Of a DNA stretch of 64,000 nt, positions 62,675-64,000 are shown in pieces. The notes beneath the pieces were generated by a model. That model made no database searches and was not told the origin of the DNA. It saw only the letters and a program-made list of their open reading frames with translations. Numbering within the stretch: position 1 is the first letter of the stretch; each line of letters opens with the position of its first letter. The translations under genes were made by a program, and so were the position numbers. Origin of the DNA: Pontibacter russatus (GTDB lineage: Bacteria; Bacteroidota; Bacteroidia; Cytophagales; Hymenobacteraceae); the NCBI RefSeq assembly GCF_009931655.1, contig NZ_CP047984.1:496001-560000 (forward strand), read 5' to 3'.

Positions 62675-63556
62675 TCAATGCTGGTGGAAGGTGTCGGAGA
62701 CGAAGGACAGCACTTCAGGCAGCGCCTCGCGCCAGTAAGTCCAGTTGTGGGCGCCGTCGCGCACCCGGTACTCGTGTGGTATCTCCTTTTTGCGCAGAGC
62801 GATGTGTACCCGCGCATTGCCTTCGTACAAGAAGTCGTCGTCGCCGCAGTCTATATACCAGTTCACCTGCTTCACGGTGTCGGCTGGCAGGCTTTCGATG
62901 AGCTCGAGGGCGCTGTGGCGTTTGTAGTAAGTTTCTACCTGGGCATCTGTCGCGGTCACGTTTTTGTTCCCGATGCGGGCCATATAGGTCTTGGCGTCTG
63001 CCAGGGAGAGCGGCCCCACGGCGGCGCTCAGCGGGCAGGCCGAGGAGAACAGGTCCGGGCGGTGCAGCGCATACATAAAAGAGCCGCCCCCTCCCATCGA
63101 TAGCCCGGCCACGGCACGGTAGCGCTTCTCGCCTTTGATGCGGTACTCCTTCTCTATATAGGGCATAAACTCATCAAAAAAGAAATCCTCGTAGCGCCAC
63201 TCGCCGCTGGGGTCGTTGAAGTAGCCGCGCTGGCCAGTGTTGGCGTCCGGCATCACAATGATCATGGGCGTGGCCGTGCCCTCCGCAATGGCTTTGTCCG
63301 TTATCCGGAGCACCTCCCCGAACTGCACCCAGCCGGTCTGGTCGTCACCGGCGCCGTGCAGCAGGTACAGCACCGGGTAGCTGCGCTGCGAGGTGTCGTA
63401 GCCCGGCGGCAGGTATATGGCGTACTTCCGGTTGCTTTTCAGGATCTTGCTTTTCAGGGAGAGGTTGTCCATCACTTTGCCGGTGGTCTGGGCAAGCAGC
63501 GCCGCCGGGAAGATTAGCATAGTTATAAGTAAGGCTAACAGGTAGTTTTTTCGCAT
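62675..63556 (-). CDS. Secreted esterase (alpha/beta hydrolase, antigen-85/feruloyl esterase-like)
   Basis: A 293-residue exported esterase. The signal peptide is MRKNYLLALLITMLIFPAALLA (cut near residue 22). The mature enzyme shows RKYAIYLPPGYDTSQRSYPVLYLLHGAGDDQTGWVQ, the nucleophile motif VAGLSMGGGGSFMYALHRPDLF (Ser near residue 155), the acid in YIDCGDDDFLYEGN, and the catalytic His in VRDGAHNWTYWREALPEVL. It fits the esterase D/tributyrin-type family that acts on carbohydrate or ferulate esters; the substrate is unknown. Monocistronic. Confidence 0.92.
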   Translation of the reverse strand: MRKNYLLALLITMLIFPAALLAQTTGKVMDNLSLKSKILKSNRKYAIYLPPGYDTSQRSYPVLYLLHGAGDDQTGWVQFGEVLRITDKAIAEGTATPMIIVMPDANTGQRGYFNDPSGEWRYEDFFFDEFMPYIEKEYRIKGEKRYRAVAGLSMGGGGSFMYALHRPDLFSSACPLSAAVGPLSLADAKTYMARIGNKNVTATDAQVETYYKRHSALELIESLPADTVKQVNWYIDCGDDDFLYEGNARVHIALRKKEIPHEYRVRDGAHNWTYWREALPEVLSFVSDTFHQH

Positions 63557-63943
63557 ATGGTTGGTTTGATGTTGGGTTTAGGGTTTGGAAAATGACTGGG
63601 GTAATTTTTGGAGGTAAATTATATAGGAAGCTGACATTGCTGTTGTATATGGTGTGGGCGGGTTCGGAGCAAATAGCTTCATTTTATTTTTAAGATATTT
63701 CGAGTCAAAAAGCTAAAACTTTAAGCATCTTTTCTCATAACGCAAACTCCTGATTAGCTGCAGAAGTGATTTAAAGTTTCAAAACTGATGAGTTTCAGGT
63801 ACTGTTGCGGGCTTTACTCCTACCAAATTAAAAGTAAGTTGAAGTGGGTTACAACCTTAAATTTACAACTATTTTAACTATCATTATTGTACCTTTTTGT
63901 ACGCAGGTTTTGATCCGCTTTTATTTTCAAACTATAGCAAACT
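63557..63943. other. AT-rich gap before the last gene
   Basis: About 390 bases, strongly AT-rich from 63660 on. No gene; one TATATA (near 63622). It presumably holds the promoters of the divergent genes, although no exact TAnnTTTG box is seen. Confidence 0.4.
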
Positions 63944-64000
63944 ATGGAAAAGCAAGAAACGACACCTGTAGCTCGCCCAATTTTTTATATCCTGACGCAT
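63944..64000 (+). CDS. Start of an unidentified gene, cut by the window edge
   Basis: An ATG at 63944 opens 19 codons (MEKQETTPVARPIFYILTH) that remain open at the edge. It follows a long AT-rich region as a real start would. Too short to assign. Confidence 0.4.
   Translation, partial: MEKQETTPVARPIFYILTH

Overview
The window reads as a chromosomal segment of a Bacteroidota bacterium, most likely a Cytophagales/Hymenobacteraceae member close to Pontibacter. The evidence is a gliding-motility/type IX secretion protein with a type B C-terminal signal, a fused CcoN-CcoO cbb3 oxidase, an OB-fold DUF3127 protein, -7 boxes of the Bacteroidota form TAnnTTTG, and starts that mostly lack a Shine-Dalgarno sequence. 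Genes are moderately GC-rich and gaps are AT-rich. I see no rRNA, tRNA, CRISPR array, insertion sequence, transposase or prophage gene.

Layout. Positions 1-0.3 kb hold the edge of a DUF2442/DUF4160 pair, with the DUF4160 member frameshifted. From 0.36 to 7.9 kb are lepA, a DUF1003 membrane protein, the fused acyl-CoA mutase icmF and an FKBP isomerase. From 8.1 to 17.4 kb three paralogous ~150-residue proteins surround gdhA and an M61 peptidase; an NlpC/P60 hydrolase, a DUF2147 protein and a GreA-like protein follow. From 17.5 to 28.1 kb are the type IX cargo protein, an orphan oxidase subunit III, an HD hydrolase, a Kef-type antiporter, a lipoprotein, a CoA-transferase family enzyme and a DUF1206 protein.

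From 28.5 to 34.8 kb a sigma-54 response regulator sits next to a 1547-residue hybrid kinase with about eight PAS-like segments, a receiver and an Hpt domain. A run of minus-strand genes follows: a voltage-gated K+ channel with a zinc ribbon, DUF2254, a double universal stress protein, and a complete cbb3 cytochrome oxidase locus (ccoI, ccoS, ccoNO, ccoQ, ccoP, ccoG, ccoH, safE) at 38.4-48.1 kb. The last part (48.5-64 kb) has an XRE regulator, a cupredoxin lipoprotein, an L,D-transpeptidase, an M1 peptidase, a YciE-like protein, a convergent cyanophycinase/isoaspartyl peptidase pair, a DUF3127 OB-fold protein with an SSB-like tail, an AlbA_2 protein, a PIN-PhoH ATPase, an SRPBCC/DinB pair, YkvA and an esterase.

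The most striking signals are not genes. (1) A 34-bp double dyad with fixed 22-bp spacing lies upstream of three separate cbb3 units (41258, 45219, 48117), as expected for one Crp/Fnr-type regulon. (2) A 50-bp perfect palindrome at 49237-49286 carries two consensus DnaA boxes head to head. (3) The hexamer TATATA occurs about 95 times by eye, against roughly 11 expected from composition, in gaps, in terminator stems and inside genes. (4) Almost every gap of the cco locus holds a short degenerate word repeat. Function calls come from recognised family motifs; no search was run.
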